A stretch of 64,000 nucleotides of DNA from Paraburkholderia sp. C35 (GCF_003121405.1 NZ_QBUY01000008.1:116788-180787); one strand, 5' to 3'. Numbered from the stretch's first letter, positions 53,443 through 63,041 are shown. The notes: a model not told the origin generated them from the sequence alone. Translations and numbers: made by a program.

Positions 53443-54260
53443 CTGCGCCTCCAGCGCTTGTCCGTCGTGACATCGGCGATCTTCATGCCGTCGCTTTTGC
53501 GGCGCACTTCCGTCCAGTGACGGATGCCGTGCTCATTTTCTGCATGGCCGATGGCGCGCACGCTCAGCGCATCGCCCACATCGACATTGCCGTAGTAGAA
53601 CAGCGAGCGGCTAGTGATCACGGGCGGCTCGTCGAAGCGGCGCCATTGCCATTCGGCGCGATCGACAAAGGCCTGAAAGCTTGCGAAGTACAAGAAGTCC
53701 GCGCCATTGAAATCGCTGTTCGGGCACGGCAGGAATTCGATCGGGTCGCCATTCGCGGGTGCGAGTTCCGGCAGCGCGTGATGGTCTTCGGCACGCAGGC
53801 GCTTGCTCATCTCGATCATTCGCAACGCGCGCTCGGGCATCGGTTCGACAGCGCCTGGCAGCGAAGCCAGCGCAGCACGCGCGACGGAACGATTGCTGCG
53901 TGCGTCGCCGCGCGTGACGAACGCCGACGACATCGACAGTTCGGCAATCTCCGTCTCGCCGTGCACGATGCGATGCGTGCTGAAATGCCGTACCGCGCCC
54001 GTCCTGCAAAGCGTGCTGTGAATATCGAAGGTGTCGTTTTCGGCGATCGCGTCGAGGCCGCGCGTTTGCAGCCGGATCGCCGTGAAGGCTGCATATGAAC
54101 GGCCACCGTTATCGTCGTGGAAATCCGGCTGCGCACGGTCCGCGTGCGCAGCCAGTGCTTCCCAGTGGCGATGCCCGCACTCCTTCAGCAGCCAGTTTTC
54201 CGATAGCCCCGTGTAGCTCAGTTGCGGCATGCCCGCGCGATAGCGTTGCACCATGCTCAT
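53439..54260 (-). CDS. LnmK-like (Pnap_2097 family) biosynthetic protein
   Basis: This 273-residue protein is likely a double hot-dog fold; the start MPQLSYTGLSENWLLKECGHRHW and the later FNGADFLYFASFQAFVDRAEW resemble LnmK and the Pnap_2097 family. LnmK loads methylmalonyl-CoA onto a carrier protein and decarboxylates it to the propionyl thioester. The gene lies between the flavoprotein and the mutase genes, coupled to both by ATGA. The match is from memory of the family; the precise reaction is inference. Confidence 0.7.
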   Translation of the reverse strand: MSMVQRYRAGMPQLSYTGLSENWLLKECGHRHWEALAAHADRAQPDFHDDNGGRSYAAFTAIRLQTRGLDAIAENDTFDIHSTLCRTGAVRHFSTHRIVHGETEIAELSMSSAFVTRGDARSNRSVARAALASLPGAVEPMPERALRMIEMSKRLRAEDHHALPELAPANGDPIEFLPCPNSDFNGADFLYFASFQAFVDRAEWQWRRFDEPPVITSRSLFYYGNVDVGDALSVRAIGHAENEHGIRHWTEVRRKSDGMKIADVTTDKRWRRR

Positions 54261-55549
54261 GCCGCGAGACTGGTCGAATCGGCGTCGATGGCGGAGCGGA
54301 TCGTGTCGACCACATGCGCGGCGTCGCGCGCGATGCCCGAGAAGCGGCCCGATCCCCATGTATGCAGCCACGGCAAGCCAATGAAATACAGGCCCGTTTG
54401 TGGCGTGATGCCGCGAACATGCGCAGGATAGCCGCGCCCGTTGAACACCGGCGCATCGATCCAGCTAAAGTCCGGCCGGAAGCCGATGCACCAGATAATC
54501 GACGCAATGCCGCTCGCGGCGAGATCCAGCGACGTGCGCTCACTTTCCGGCCGCCATACGGGATCGTAAGACGCGCCTGCCGGCGCATCGATACCCTGCT
54601 TCGCGATGAACCCGTCGATGCTCGCATTGATACGGTTGTAGGTATCGTCAGCGCTATCGAGATTGCCGATCAGATTCGGCGCGAATTGCAGGCGGCCATC
54701 GCGCAGATCGTCCAGCCGGCCGTACAGTTCCATGCCTTCGGACGCGAAGCGCCGCAGGTCGATATCGCGCCCACCGTCGCGGCCCGTCACATAGTGGTTG
54801 GTGTTGTCGCGCACGCCTTCGCGCAACGGATGCTGATCGACGGGCATGTCGTAGTAGCGCATGTCGGCGAGCCAGTCGACCACGTCACGGCCACGATAGA
54901 AACGCGCGCAGCGCGGCGCTTCACCTACGGCCAGATACACCTTGCGGCCCGCCAGATGCAGATCCTCCGCGATCTGCGCGCCCGATTGCCCCGAGCCCAC
55001 CACGAGCACGGCGCCCTCCGGCAATGCCTGCGGATTGCGATAGTGCGACGACTGCATCTGCACGATCTCCGCCGGCAGGCGCTCGGCCATGCGCGGCACG
55101 ATGGGCGTGTGATAGCCGCCCGACGCGACCACCACCTGATCCGCCGTGAAATCGCCATTCGATGTCGATACGTAGTAGCCGCCCGCAGGCACGCGCCTGA
55201 TCTTGCGCACTTCCGTATGTTCGAGCACGGGCGCATCGACCATTTCGATGAAGCCGTCGAGATACGCGATGATCTCGTCCTTCTTCATGAAGCCATGCGG
55301 ATCGTCGCCGCGATACGGATAACCGGGCAGCGCGCATTGCCAGTTCGGCGTGACGAGACAGAATGCATCCCAGCGTTGCGAGCGCCAGGTATGCGTGACG
55401 GTATGCTTTTCGATCACGAGATGATCGATGCCCGCCTCTTTCAGGTAATAGCTGATCGATAGTCCCGCCTGCCCGCCGCCGACGACGATAACCGTGTGGT
55501 GCGGCACTGCGCTCGCTGCATCGGCAGCTATGGTGTTTGCATTCGACAT
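54257..55549 (-). CDS. nitH: MSMEG_0569-type flavin-dependent oxidoreductase of the Nit1C cluster
   Basis: This 430-residue protein has an FAD motif (VIVVGGGQAGLSISYYL, about 19-36) and an NADPH motif (VVGSGQSGAQIAEDL, about 190), with SIIWCIGFRPDF near 350, in the style of FMO/Baeyer-Villiger-like monooxygenases. It occurs as a fixed member of nitrilase (Nit1C) clusters. AGGAAAG precedes the ATG. The natural substrate is unknown; oxidation of an organic nitrile or cyanide adduct is a guess. Confidence 0.85.
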   Translation of the reverse strand: MSNANTIAADAASAVPHHTVIVVGGGQAGLSISYYLKEAGIDHLVIEKHTVTHTWRSQRWDAFCLVTPNWQCALPGYPYRGDDPHGFMKKDEIIAYLDGFIEMVDAPVLEHTEVRKIRRVPAGGYYVSTSNGDFTADQVVVASGGYHTPIVPRMAERLPAEIVQMQSSHYRNPQALPEGAVLVVGSGQSGAQIAEDLHLAGRKVYLAVGEAPRCARFYRGRDVVDWLADMRYYDMPVDQHPLREGVRDNTNHYVTGRDGGRDIDLRRFASEGMELYGRLDDLRDGRLQFAPNLIGNLDSADDTYNRINASIDGFIAKQGIDAPAGASYDPVWRPESERTSLDLAASGIASIIWCIGFRPDFSWIDAPVFNGRGYPAHVRGITPQTGLYFIGLPWLHTWGSGRFSGIARDAAHVVDTIRSAIDADSTSLAA

Positions 55550-55569
55550 GATTCTTTCCTGCGTTCGGT

Positions 55570-55854
55570 TCACAAAAGTTCCACGACGTGGACGTGTGCC
55601 TCGGGATCTTCGGCAAAGCGCTGCGCCTGCGCTTCGATCTGCGCCAGCTGGTCCATCGCCGCCGAGCACGCAAAGCCGTATTTCTCGCGCACGCGTTCGG
55701 AGCCGATATGCAGCGCCTCGCGTGCCCTGCCGACGAAATCGTCGAGTGCATAGCGCTGCCCGGCCACGAAGAATTCGCCGACCACTGTCGAAGGCGAATA
55801 GCAGTTGGCCTCGCTGCCGTCCGGCCACTGGACCCTGAAGTGCATGACTGGCAT
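55570..55854 (-). CDS. nitG: Small MSMEG_0570-type protein of the Nit1C cluster
   Basis: This 94-residue protein has the core MHFRVQWPDGSEANCYSPSTVV...F...G. It is a nitrogen-starvation-associated family without known chemistry, always near the nitrilase. AAAGGA lies six bases before the ATG at 55854; a GTG one codon earlier is possible. Confidence 0.82.
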   Translation of the reverse strand: MPVMHFRVQWPDGSEANCYSPSTVVGEFFVAGQRYALDDFVGRAREALHIGSERVREKYGFACSAAMDQLAQIEAQAQRFAEDPEAHVHVVELL

Positions 55855-55877
55855 CACGTATCCTTTGAGTGAGAGAT

Positions 55878-57044
55878 TCAGGCGCCGAGCGCTTGCAGAA
55901 GGCGCTGCGTGTGGTCCGCATAACGCGCGACATGGCGGCGTGCGCTTTCGCGCCAGCTGAAGCGCGCGAGCAGCGCAGGCACCGCGTGTTCGAAGTCGAT
56001 CCCGCCGCGCTGGTGCAACGCGCGGCGCAAGGCGTCGGCGATGCTCGCGGCATCGTCGGGTTGCGCCCAGCAGCAGACGCGCTCGTCGAGATATTCGGTG
56101 AACGGCTCGATGCGCGACACGACGACAGGCGTACCCGCGGCCAATGCTTCGAGCGTCACGAGACCGAAGCCTTCGCGCACTGAGACCATCGAGACGACGT
56201 CGGCGCGCTGCAGCAGCGCGGGAATGGCTGCGTCGTCGAGTGGGCCTGTCACTACGATTGCATCGCCGATGTGCAGGCCGAGTTCCATCGCGCGTGTCAT
56301 GAAGCGGCGCGAGTAGGCGTCGTGATCTAGCAGACTCGCGCCGCCTGCGATGACAAGTTGCGCATGAGGATGCGTTGCCCTGAGCAAGGCAAAAGCCTCA
56401 AGCAATTGCAACGTGTTCTTGCGTTCTTCGATACCGCCTATGGCAAGCACCATCGGCTTGCTTCGAAGGTCAAACCTGTCGCAAACGTCCGCGCTGCCAC
56501 AAGAACGGAAGCGCGACACATCGACGCCGTTATTAACCGCAAACGCCTCGATGCCGAATTCGTCGCGCATTCTGTTTGTCCATGCGTCGCTTACGCACAG
56601 CACGGTGTCGGCATCTATGAACGCGCGCCGTTGCCACGCGCTCAACTGCGCGTTCGCAAACGTGTCTAGATGATGAACCGTGCGCACGTAGCCACCAATC
56701 GTGCCTTCCTCACGCAGTTCCGCGAGCACGTTGCCGCTGATACTGTCTTGTGCGTGCAGCACGTCGAAACGGGATGCGCCATCTTCCAGCAAGGCCTTTT
56801 TCAACGCGTCGATACGCGTCGCGACCATCGCGACCGTATCGTTGCCGTGCGCAGCGACAGGCGCGAGCACGACGCGGCACGGCGTTTCGCGGAACATCGT
56901 CGCGGTGCCCGTGGCGGGCGCGAAGATCGTCACGTCGTGTCCCGCTTCATGCAGCGCGCCGCCGAGTTCGAGCGTATGCACGACGCCACCGCGTGGATTG
57001 ACGGAATGCGTGAACAGCGCAATGCGCATGGCGTTGCCGTTCAT
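55878..57044 (-). CDS. MSMEG_0565-type GT4 glycosyltransferase
   Basis: This 388-residue GT-B glycosyltransferase has NPRGGVVHTLELGGAL at the N-terminal acceptor side, IGGIEERKNTLQLLEAF at the donor domain and the E-x7-E motif in SVREGFGLVTLEALAAGTPVV. The presence of a glycosyltransferase implies that the cluster modifies or builds a metabolite, beyond nitrile hydrolysis. The ATG at 57044 overlaps nitF by ATGA. Confidence 0.85.
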   Translation of the reverse strand: MNGNAMRIALFTHSVNPRGGVVHTLELGGALHEAGHDVTIFAPATGTATMFRETPCRVVLAPVAAHGNDTVAMVATRIDALKKALLEDGASRFDVLHAQDSISGNVLAELREEGTIGGYVRTVHHLDTFANAQLSAWQRRAFIDADTVLCVSDAWTNRMRDEFGIEAFAVNNGVDVSRFRSCGSADVCDRFDLRSKPMVLAIGGIEERKNTLQLLEAFALLRATHPHAQLVIAGGASLLDHDAYSRRFMTRAMELGLHIGDAIVVTGPLDDAAIPALLQRADVVSMVSVREGFGLVTLEALAAGTPVVVSRIEPFTEYLDERVCCWAQPDDAASIADALRRALHQRGGIDFEHAVPALLARFSWRESARRHVARYADHTQRLLQALGA

Positions 57045-58027
57045 GACTGCGCTCCCACTGGCGCACCGATGAACGCGCTGTCCTTGAAGCTCCACAGCAA
57101 GGCCGCTTCGTTTTGCTGCGTCAGCACCACTTCGCGCGAGGCATCGACTGTACCCATCGCCGCGCACGTAAGACCGCGTTGCGCAAAACGCGCGAGTACT
57201 TCACTCACATGTTCGCCGCGCACCGACAGCACGAAACCGTAACTCGGAAAGGCGCTCAGCCAGCGCTCGAAATCGACATCATCTGGGCGCGGAATCGCAT
57301 CGAGATCGATCCGTGCGCCTACACCTGAGCACTCCAGAAGCATCAGCGATGTGCCGAGCACGCCGGCCATGCTGATGTCTTTCGCGGCATCGCAAAGGCC
57401 ACTTTCTGCCAGCAAAGGCAGCAGTTCGAGATCGTCGCGCAGACGCTGGGCGGGTGCGTCCACGGAAGCGTTCCAGAACGGGTACGGGTCTTCGAACCGG
57501 CCACGCAGATCGACGGCCATGACGAGCGTGTCGCCGGGACGCGCATTGAAGCTCGACAGCAATGTGTTCGCGCGCCCAAGTATCGATACGGCAAGCTGCG
57601 GTTCGGCACTGCGCGTATTGCTGTGTCCACCGACAACCGGCACGCCATACGCACTCGACGCCGCCGCGATGCCCGCCAGAATCTGTCCCGCCGATTCGAG
57701 CCCGTCGCTCCACAATGCATCGACAACGGCTAGCGGACGGCCACCCATCGCATACACATCGCTGATGTTGACCATCACGCTGCTATAGCCCGCGAACCAC
57801 GGCATCGTCTCGACGAAATCGCTGACCAACCCTTCGATTGCAAACAGCAGATAGCCGTCGCCATCGGCAATCGCCGCGCAATCGTCGCCTACGGCAACCG
57901 CCTGCGCGAGATCGCGCGTGCCGTTCGGCAGACGCGATGCCAGCGACGCCACGACACCTGCTATATCCGTCTTGTGCCGAAAGCCGCGGCTTTCGCGTAA
58001 CCGTTCGACCAGCGCTTGCAGGTTCAT
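57041..58027 (-). CDS. nitF: AIR synthase-like protein (sll0787 family) of the Nit1C cluster
   Basis: This 328-residue PurM/SelD/ThiL-type ATP-binding protein has the VGDDCAAIADGDGYLLFA segment, MVNISDVYAMGG and VVGGHSNTR. AIR-synthase folds activate amides or carboxylates with ATP. It begins in an ATGA overlap with nitE and is a constant Nit1C member. Substrate unknown. Confidence 0.86.
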   Translation of the reverse strand: MNLQALVERLRESRGFRHKTDIAGVVASLASRLPNGTRDLAQAVAVGDDCAAIADGDGYLLFAIEGLVSDFVETMPWFAGYSSVMVNISDVYAMGGRPLAVVDALWSDGLESAGQILAGIAAASSAYGVPVVGGHSNTRSAEPQLAVSILGRANTLLSSFNARPGDTLVMAVDLRGRFEDPYPFWNASVDAPAQRLRDDLELLPLLAESGLCDAAKDISMAGVLGTSLMLLECSGVGARIDLDAIPRPDDVDFERWLSAFPSYGFVLSVRGEHVSEVLARFAQRGLTCAAMGTVDASREVVLTQQNEAALLWSFKDSAFIGAPVGAQS

Positions 58028-58587
58028 GAGCGTCCCCGCGACGACGTGACGAATCCACTCTCCGGTGTAAAGCACGGCGGATAGTGTTCGAGGTCCGCTT
58101 CCATCAGATGATGCGGTCGGCCAAACAAGGTTTCTTCCGCGACCGTCTGCCAGTGCAAGCGCCTGAACAACGGCGCGTTCTGGCTCTGCACGTGCGCGAG
58201 GAACGTATCGCAGCCGAGCGCATGCGCACTGCTGACAGCGAGACGGATCAGCGTCGAGCCGAGCTTGCCATGCGAACGGAAAGCGGCATGCACCGCAAGC
58301 CGCGAACCGAGCCATCTGCGCGGCTGCGTTTCGTGAATGCGCACCGTGCCGACTACCTGCTCCGGCACGCCTGCAATACAACTCAGCGCTACCAGCAGTT
58401 TTGCGTCGTTATCGATCTCGTCGCGATCATCGCCGACGAAAATGCCTTGCTCGACGCAGAACACCGCACGCCGCAGCGCGTACGCTTCCTTGAATTCCCA
58501 CGGCAGCGTCGCCCATTTCACGCGATATTCCGCCGGCGTGAAGGCGACGGGCAATGCATCGAGTTCGTCGAAGGTTTCGCAGAACAT
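58024..58587 (-). CDS. nitE: GNAT acetyltransferase (MSMEG_0567 family) of the Nit1C cluster
   Basis: This 187-residue GNAT-fold protein has a central VVGTVRIHE strand and an acetyl-CoA loop near RLAVHAAFRSHGKLGSTLIRLA. It is a nitrogen-starvation N-acyltransferase by family name. It starts at 58587, two bases after nitD ends, and overlaps nitF. Acceptor unknown. Confidence 0.85.
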   Translation of the reverse strand: MFCETFDELDALPVAFTPAEYRVKWATLPWEFKEAYALRRAVFCVEQGIFVGDDRDEIDNDAKLLVALSCIAGVPEQVVGTVRIHETQPRRWLGSRLAVHAAFRSHGKLGSTLIRLAVSSAHALGCDTFLAHVQSQNAPLFRRLHWQTVAEETLFGRPHHLMEADLEHYPPCFTPESGFVTSSRGRS

Positions 58588-58589
58588 GA

Positions 58590-59723
58590 TCAGTCCTCGT
58601 ACGAAGCCAGCGACGAGCACGCGCCGCATTTGCCGCAGCCTGCCTTGATGTCGGCCGAACGCATCTGCGCGTCGCGCAGCATCGCGCCGAGCGGCGCCAG
58701 AATCGACTTCATGAATTCGGGCGTCGGCGCGGGATGGTCTTCGAGCGGCGTGCCGCTGATCGGCACGAAGGGCACCACGAACGGATAGACGCCTATGTCG
58801 ATCAGTTCGCGCGAGATCGCGAGAATGGCTTCTGCCGTATCGCCGAGACCCGCGAGGATGTACGTGCTGACCTGCCCCTTGCCGAACACGGCGACGGCTG
58901 CCTTGAACGCTTCCATGTATCGCGAGATAGGAACACTCGCTTTACCCGGCATCACGCGCGCACGGACTTCTGGCGTGACCACTTCGAGATGCATGCCGAG
59001 CGTATCGATGCCACTCGCTTTCATGCGCTCGAACCACACGTCGTCGTCGGGCGGCTCGCATTGCGCCTGGATAGGCAGATCCACCGCTGCACGGATCGCA
59101 AACGCGCTGTCGCACAGAATCTGTGCGCCGCGATCCGAGGTCGGCGGTGTGCCTGTGGTCAACACCATATGCTTCACGCCGTCGAGCAATACGGCTGCGC
59201 GCGCCACTTCGGCCAGTTGCTCCGGCGTCTTGCGCGCAATCGTGCGGCCCGCCGCGAGCGACTGACCGATCGCGCAGAATTTGCACGTCTTCTTGCGGCT
59301 CTCGTAACGGATGCAGGTTTGCAGCACCGTGGTCGCGAGCACGTCGGTGCCGTGCAACGTGGCGATGTGCGAATACGGCACGCCGTCGAGCGTTTGCAGT
59401 TGTGTGAAGCGCGGCGCTTTCGGGAAGCTGATGTTGGCAATCGGAATCGTGCCGCGCATCAACGCGCTCGCGCCCGCTTCGTCCGGCGCACCCGCGACGA
59501 ACGGCGAATTCCACGCGGAACTGGTGTGCACGGGCACCATGATGGTCACGCCGTCGACCGTGACGGCCTTGTGATCCGACGGCCCTGCGCCGCCACGACG
59601 GCTTGCGGCGCCCGCGTTAGGATCGACGAGACGCAGCCCCGCCGACTGCAACTCGGTGCGCAGCTCCATCAACTGGCGCTGCGTGCGCGGCTCAACCGGC
59701 GACAGGTTCACGCTGGCATTCAT
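58590..59723 (-). CDS. nitD: Radical SAM protein (MSMEG_0568 family) of the Nit1C cluster
   Basis: This 377-residue radical SAM protein has an unusual cluster motif: Cys137, Cys147 and Cys150 are spaced C-X9-C-X2-C ([14 protein letters not shown]), not the common C-X3-C-X2-C. A C-terminal CGKCGACSS could bind a second iron-sulfur cluster. The middle carries a [11 protein letters not shown] stretch. The start MNASVNLS overlaps nitC by 32 nt. The reaction is unknown. Confidence 0.87.
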   Translation of the reverse strand: MNASVNLSPVEPRTQRQLMELRTELQSAGLRLVDPNAGAASRRGGAGPSDHKAVTVDGVTIMVPVHTSSAWNSPFVAGAPDEAGASALMRGTIPIANISFPKAPRFTQLQTLDGVPYSHIATLHGTDVLATTVLQTCIRYESRKKTCKFCAIGQSLAAGRTIARKTPEQLAEVARAAVLLDGVKHMVLTTGTPPTSDRGAQILCDSAFAIRAAVDLPIQAQCEPPDDDVWFERMKASGIDTLGMHLEVVTPEVRARVMPGKASVPISRYMEAFKAAVAVFGKGQVSTYILAGLGDTAEAILAISRELIDIGVYPFVVPFVPISGTPLEDHPAPTPEFMKSILAPLGAMLRDAQMRSADIKAGCGKCGACSSLASYED

Positions 59724-60723
59724 CCTGACCTCCACTCGTAGTTTCAGACGCGGCGTCCGTTCCCGCGCGCTCGAACGCCATCGACATCGGCGCAACGGGC
59801 ATCGCGGGACGATCGTTGATCGCAAGGCTCAGCAACTCGGGGCGCGCATAGTGGCCGACGGAATCCATCATGCGTTTGCGCTTGGTGATCAGCGACATGT
59901 CGAGATCGGCAATCACCATCCCTTCGCCTTCGCGCAACGGCTCGGCAAGATGCTGGCCTTCGGGCGATACGATGGCCGTCATGCAGCCGCCGCGCAGCGC
60001 TTTTTGCAGCTTCGGGTCGGTGGTCACGAATTCGATCTGCGCTTCGCTCAGCCAGCCCGTCGAGTTGACGACGAAGCAGCCCGATTCGAGCGCGTGATGA
60101 CGGATCGTGACCTCGATCTGTTCGGCAAAGATTGGACCGACCAGTGAACCCGGAAACTGGCTGCAATGGATCTCTTCGTGCTGCGTCATCAGCGCGTAGC
60201 GTGCGAGCGGGTTGTAGTGCTCCCAGCAGGCCAGCGCACCGACACGCGCGATGCCTGTGTGCGCAACCTTCAGCCCGGCCCCATCGCCTTGCCCCCAGAT
60301 CATCCGCTCATGAAACGTCGGCGTGATCTTGCGGCGCTTAAGCACGAGGCGCCCATCGACATCGAACACCAGTTGCGTGTTGTACAGGCTGCCGTGATCG
60401 CGCTCGTTCACGCCGAGTACGACGACCATCGCGTGACGCCGTGCGCGCTCGCTCACGGCCTGCGTGACGGGACCGGGCACGACCACGGCCTGCTCATAGA
60501 GCCGCATGTGGTCCGCGCCCGAGGCAACGGGCGGACGCACGAACGAAAAGTACGGGTAGTACGGCACGAACGTCTCAGGAAAGACGATCAGTTGCACGCC
60601 TTGCGCCGCGGCTTCGTCGATGGCGGCGCAGACCCTGTCGAGCGTGCCGCCGGGACGCTCGAAGTCGGGCGCAATCTGCACCGCTGCTGCACGGATGATT
60701 CGCTGCTCGGACAAGATCGGCAC
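59692..60723 (-). CDS. nitC: Nit6803/NitC-type nitrilase
   Basis: This 343-residue nitrilase-superfamily enzyme has the triad Glu50 ([11 protein letters not shown]), Lys132 (KRRKITPT) and Cys166 ([10 protein letters not shown]); the CWEHY stretch is typical of true nitrilases. NitC in Pseudomonas is tied to growth on cyanide. The start is GTG at 60723, without a clear ribosome-binding site, ten bases after nitB, so translation may be coupled. A longer C-terminal tail follows the core. Confidence 0.9.
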   Translation of the reverse strand: MPILSEQRIIRAAAVQIAPDFERPGGTLDRVCAAIDEAAAQGVQLIVFPETFVPYYPYFSFVRPPVASGADHMRLYEQAVVVPGPVTQAVSERARRHAMVVVLGVNERDHGSLYNTQLVFDVDGRLVLKRRKITPTFHERMIWGQGDGAGLKVAHTGIARVGALACWEHYNPLARYALMTQHEEIHCSQFPGSLVGPIFAEQIEVTIRHHALESGCFVVNSTGWLSEAQIEFVTTDPKLQKALRGGCMTAIVSPEGQHLAEPLREGEGMVIADLDMSLITKRKRMMDSVGHYARPELLSLAINDRPAMPVAPMSMAFERAGTDAASETTSGGQDECQREPVAG

Positions 60724-60732
60724 CCGGCGTGT

Positions 60733-61215
60733 TCAGACAGTCCACGTATGGATGATCAGCGCATTCTCCTTGCGATGGAGAAGTTGCAGATCGAGCACGT
60801 CGAGCGGATTGATCGGGCGAATGCCTTCGATCAGCGACGCTTCGCCATGACCATAGAGCGCCTGCAATGCGAAGCGGCACGCATAGACCTTGCCGCCTTC
60901 TTCCATGAACTTGACGAGTTGCTTGTTGAAGTTCAGATGACCGGGAAAGGCCTCGTCGCCGAGTGTCGGGAAACCGCGTTGCAGGCCGAGCGTGACGCCG
61001 GGACCATAGAGCAGCACCGACGTATCGAAGCCCTTGCGTTGCAGCCGCGTTGCCTGCAGCAGATTCACAAAACCGATCGAGCCTTCGAAGGCGACGGTAT
61101 GAAAGGTCACGAGTGCTTTTTCGCCGGGTTCGGCCTTGACGTCAGGAAAGACCTTTTCTTCGTAGTCGACCAGGTAATCGCCTTTCTGATGCAGGGGTTT
61201 GTTGACGGCGGGCAT
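60733..61215 (-). CDS. nitB: MSMEG_0572-type nitrogen starvation response protein
   Basis: This 160-residue DsrE-like protein ([36 protein letters not shown] with Cys) is always first in Nit1C operons. GGAG lies seven bases before the ATG at 61215. It may relay sulfur or sense nitrogen state; no activity is established to my knowledge. It heads the operon behind the sigma-54-like promoter. Confidence 0.87.
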   Translation of the reverse strand: MPAVNKPLHQKGDYLVDYEEKVFPDVKAEPGEKALVTFHTVAFEGSIGFVNLLQATRLQRKGFDTSVLLYGPGVTLGLQRGFPTLGDEAFPGHLNFNKQLVKFMEEGGKVYACRFALQALYGHGEASLIEGIRPINPLDVLDLQLLHRKENALIIHTWTV

Positions 61216-61287
61216 ATCACTCTCCAATAAGTCGCGTAATTGATCGGATTGCTCAACGGGAAATAACCCGGCTGGCGAATCACATAA

Positions 61288-61303
61288 CGCAACGCGTATG
61301 CCA
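61288..61303 (-). promoter_or_regulatory. Sigma-54-type (-24/-12) promoter of the nit operon
   Basis: On the minus strand TGGCATACGCGTTGCG (61303-61288) matches the TGGCACG-N4-TTGC pattern with GG and GC twelve bases apart. The predicted start is about 60 nt upstream of nitB. Other Nit1C operons have a sigma-54-dependent activator gene; none is seen here, so a distant one such as NtrC may act. Confidence 0.6.
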
Positions 61304-61330
61304 ATTTCCGGCCCGCTTCATGCAATCAAT

Positions 61331-61510
61331 ATCCAATCAATCAACACGCGATGGTTCGAGCGACCCGAAAATTTCTTTGCGAGCCTTGTATCACGGGGGT
61401 TTTAGCGAATTCGCAACGACTGCGCACGCACCGGTTTCGCACAAGGGCGCAGCGTGTTTTGCGTGTGGATGGTGCGCGATACACCGCAAGCGTGCATTCA
61501 TCCAATCAAT
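61331..61510. repeat. Direct repeats in the nitB / MocR divergent region
   Basis: ATCCAATCAAT occurs at 61331-61341 and 61500-61510, and related CAATCA words recur in between and near 61575. The 391-nt gap (61216-61606) holds no gene that I can support. The repeats are likely operator sites for the divergent MocR regulator. Confidence 0.5.
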
Positions 61511-61606
61511 GCGATCAAGTTGGCAATTGAATGACTCGCGATTTATTTTTTGGGTATTTCGCGTGTTAGTTTTGAATCACGCAATCAGGCACCGGGAATA
61601 TCGGCA

Positions 61607-62998
61607 ATGGACAGTCTCACGCATCACTGGCTCAAACGGCTGACGGAGAGCCGCAAACCGGCCTATCTCGTGATCCCCGATCTGATCGAGGAAGATCTCG
61701 CGAGCGGACGTTTGCGTCCGCGTGACAGGCTGCCTGGCCTGCGCGATCTCGCAGGTGCCTTGCAGCTGAACTACACGACCGTCGCGCGTGCGTATGCCGA
61801 GGCGCGCAAGCGCGGCCTGCTCGATGCGCGCGCAGGCAGCGGCACCTTCGTCCGCGGACGCACGCAGACCTTGCCGCTCGCGGGCGGCAGCAGTGTCGAG
61901 ATGTCGATGAACATGCCGCCGGAGCCGCCGGAACTCACCGCACGGTTGAGAGAGTCGTCCGCGCATCTGTTTGCACAGATGGACCCTTACCGCTTGCTGC
62001 GTTATCAGGATTTCGGCGGTACGCCTGATGATCGCGCAGCAGGACGCGCGTGGCTGAAGGAACGCCTGCCCGAATGCGAGGACGATACCGTGCTGGTGTG
62101 TCCGGGCATTCATAGCGCACTGGTCGCGCTGGTATCGCAACTCGCGAGGCCGGGCGAAACCATTTGCCTCGACACGCTTGCGTATCCCGGCATCAAGGCG
62201 ATCGCATCGCAACTCGGCGTGCGCTTGCAACCGCTTCCGCGCGACGAAGAAGGACCGTTGCCGCATGCATTCGAAGCACTCTGCAAGACCGAAAAGCCCG
62301 GCGCGTTCTACTGCAACCCGACTCTGCAGAATCCAAGCACGCTGACACTTTCCGCACAGCGCCGCGAGGCGCTCGCGGATGTCGCGTTGCGATACAGCGT
62401 GCCCATCATCGAAGACGATGCGTATGGATGGCTGCCTGCCAGCAAGCCTGTTGCGCTGGCATCGCTCGCGCCGGAGCTGACGTGGTACGTGACGGGATTT
62501 TCGAAGACGTTCGGCGCGGGATTGCGAGTGGCGTATCTGCGTGCGCCGAGTGCGCGGCAAACGCAGCGCATCGCAGGTGCGTTGCGTGCGACGACGGTGA
62601 TGCCGAGTCCGTTCACCGTGATGCTGGCTACGCAATGGGTCAACGACGGCACCGCGCACGAGATGCTCGACGCGATCCGCAAGGAAGCGCTTGCGCGTCA
62701 GGCGATCGCATCACAGGAACTCGCCGGCTGGCAATACGATGCACAGCCTGATGGTTTTCATCTGTGGCTGCCGATTCCCGCGCAATGCGACTGGAGTGCA
62801 CCCGAGCTTGCGCTGCAATTGCGCAACCAGGGCGTGGGCGTGGTGGCGGGCGCGGCTTTTTCGCCGGACGGGAATCCACCCAACACGATCCGCGTGTGCC
62901 TGGGCGGTCCGCAAGACAAGGACGACTGCCGCGACGCGTTACAGCGCGTCGCGGAGACCTTGAGCGACCCGCATCATCTGCATATGCCGATGATGTGA
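61607..62998 (+). CDS. MocR-type GntR regulator with aminotransferase domain, copy 2
   Basis: This 463-residue protein has a GntR winged helix (about 15-85; DRLPGLRDLAGALQLNYTTVARAY) and an aminotransferase-like domain (about 105-450) with the PLP-lysine region WYVTGFSKTFGAGLRVA. It is similar in layout to the copy at 49697. Lying divergently from nitB, it is the likely local regulator of the nitrilase operon. The ATG at 61607 is preferred to a TTG at 61550. Confidence 0.9.
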   Translation: MDSLTHHWLKRLTESRKPAYLVIPDLIEEDLASGRLRPRDRLPGLRDLAGALQLNYTTVARAYAEARKRGLLDARAGSGTFVRGRTQTLPLAGGSSVEMSMNMPPEPPELTARLRESSAHLFAQMDPYRLLRYQDFGGTPDDRAAGRAWLKERLPECEDDTVLVCPGIHSALVALVSQLARPGETICLDTLAYPGIKAIASQLGVRLQPLPRDEEGPLPHAFEALCKTEKPGAFYCNPTLQNPSTLTLSAQRREALADVALRYSVPIIEDDAYGWLPASKPVALASLAPELTWYVTGFSKTFGAGLRVAYLRAPSARQTQRIAGALRATTVMPSPFTVMLATQWVNDGTAHEMLDAIRKEALARQAIASQELAGWQYDAQPDGFHLWLPIPAQCDWSAPELALQLRNQGVGVVAGAAFSPDGNPPNTIRVCLGGPQDKDDCRDALQRVAETLSDPHHLHMPMM

Positions 62999-63041
62999 GC
63001 GCCGTGATCGTTCGTCGTGATGGTTCGCGACGATCGTTCGC

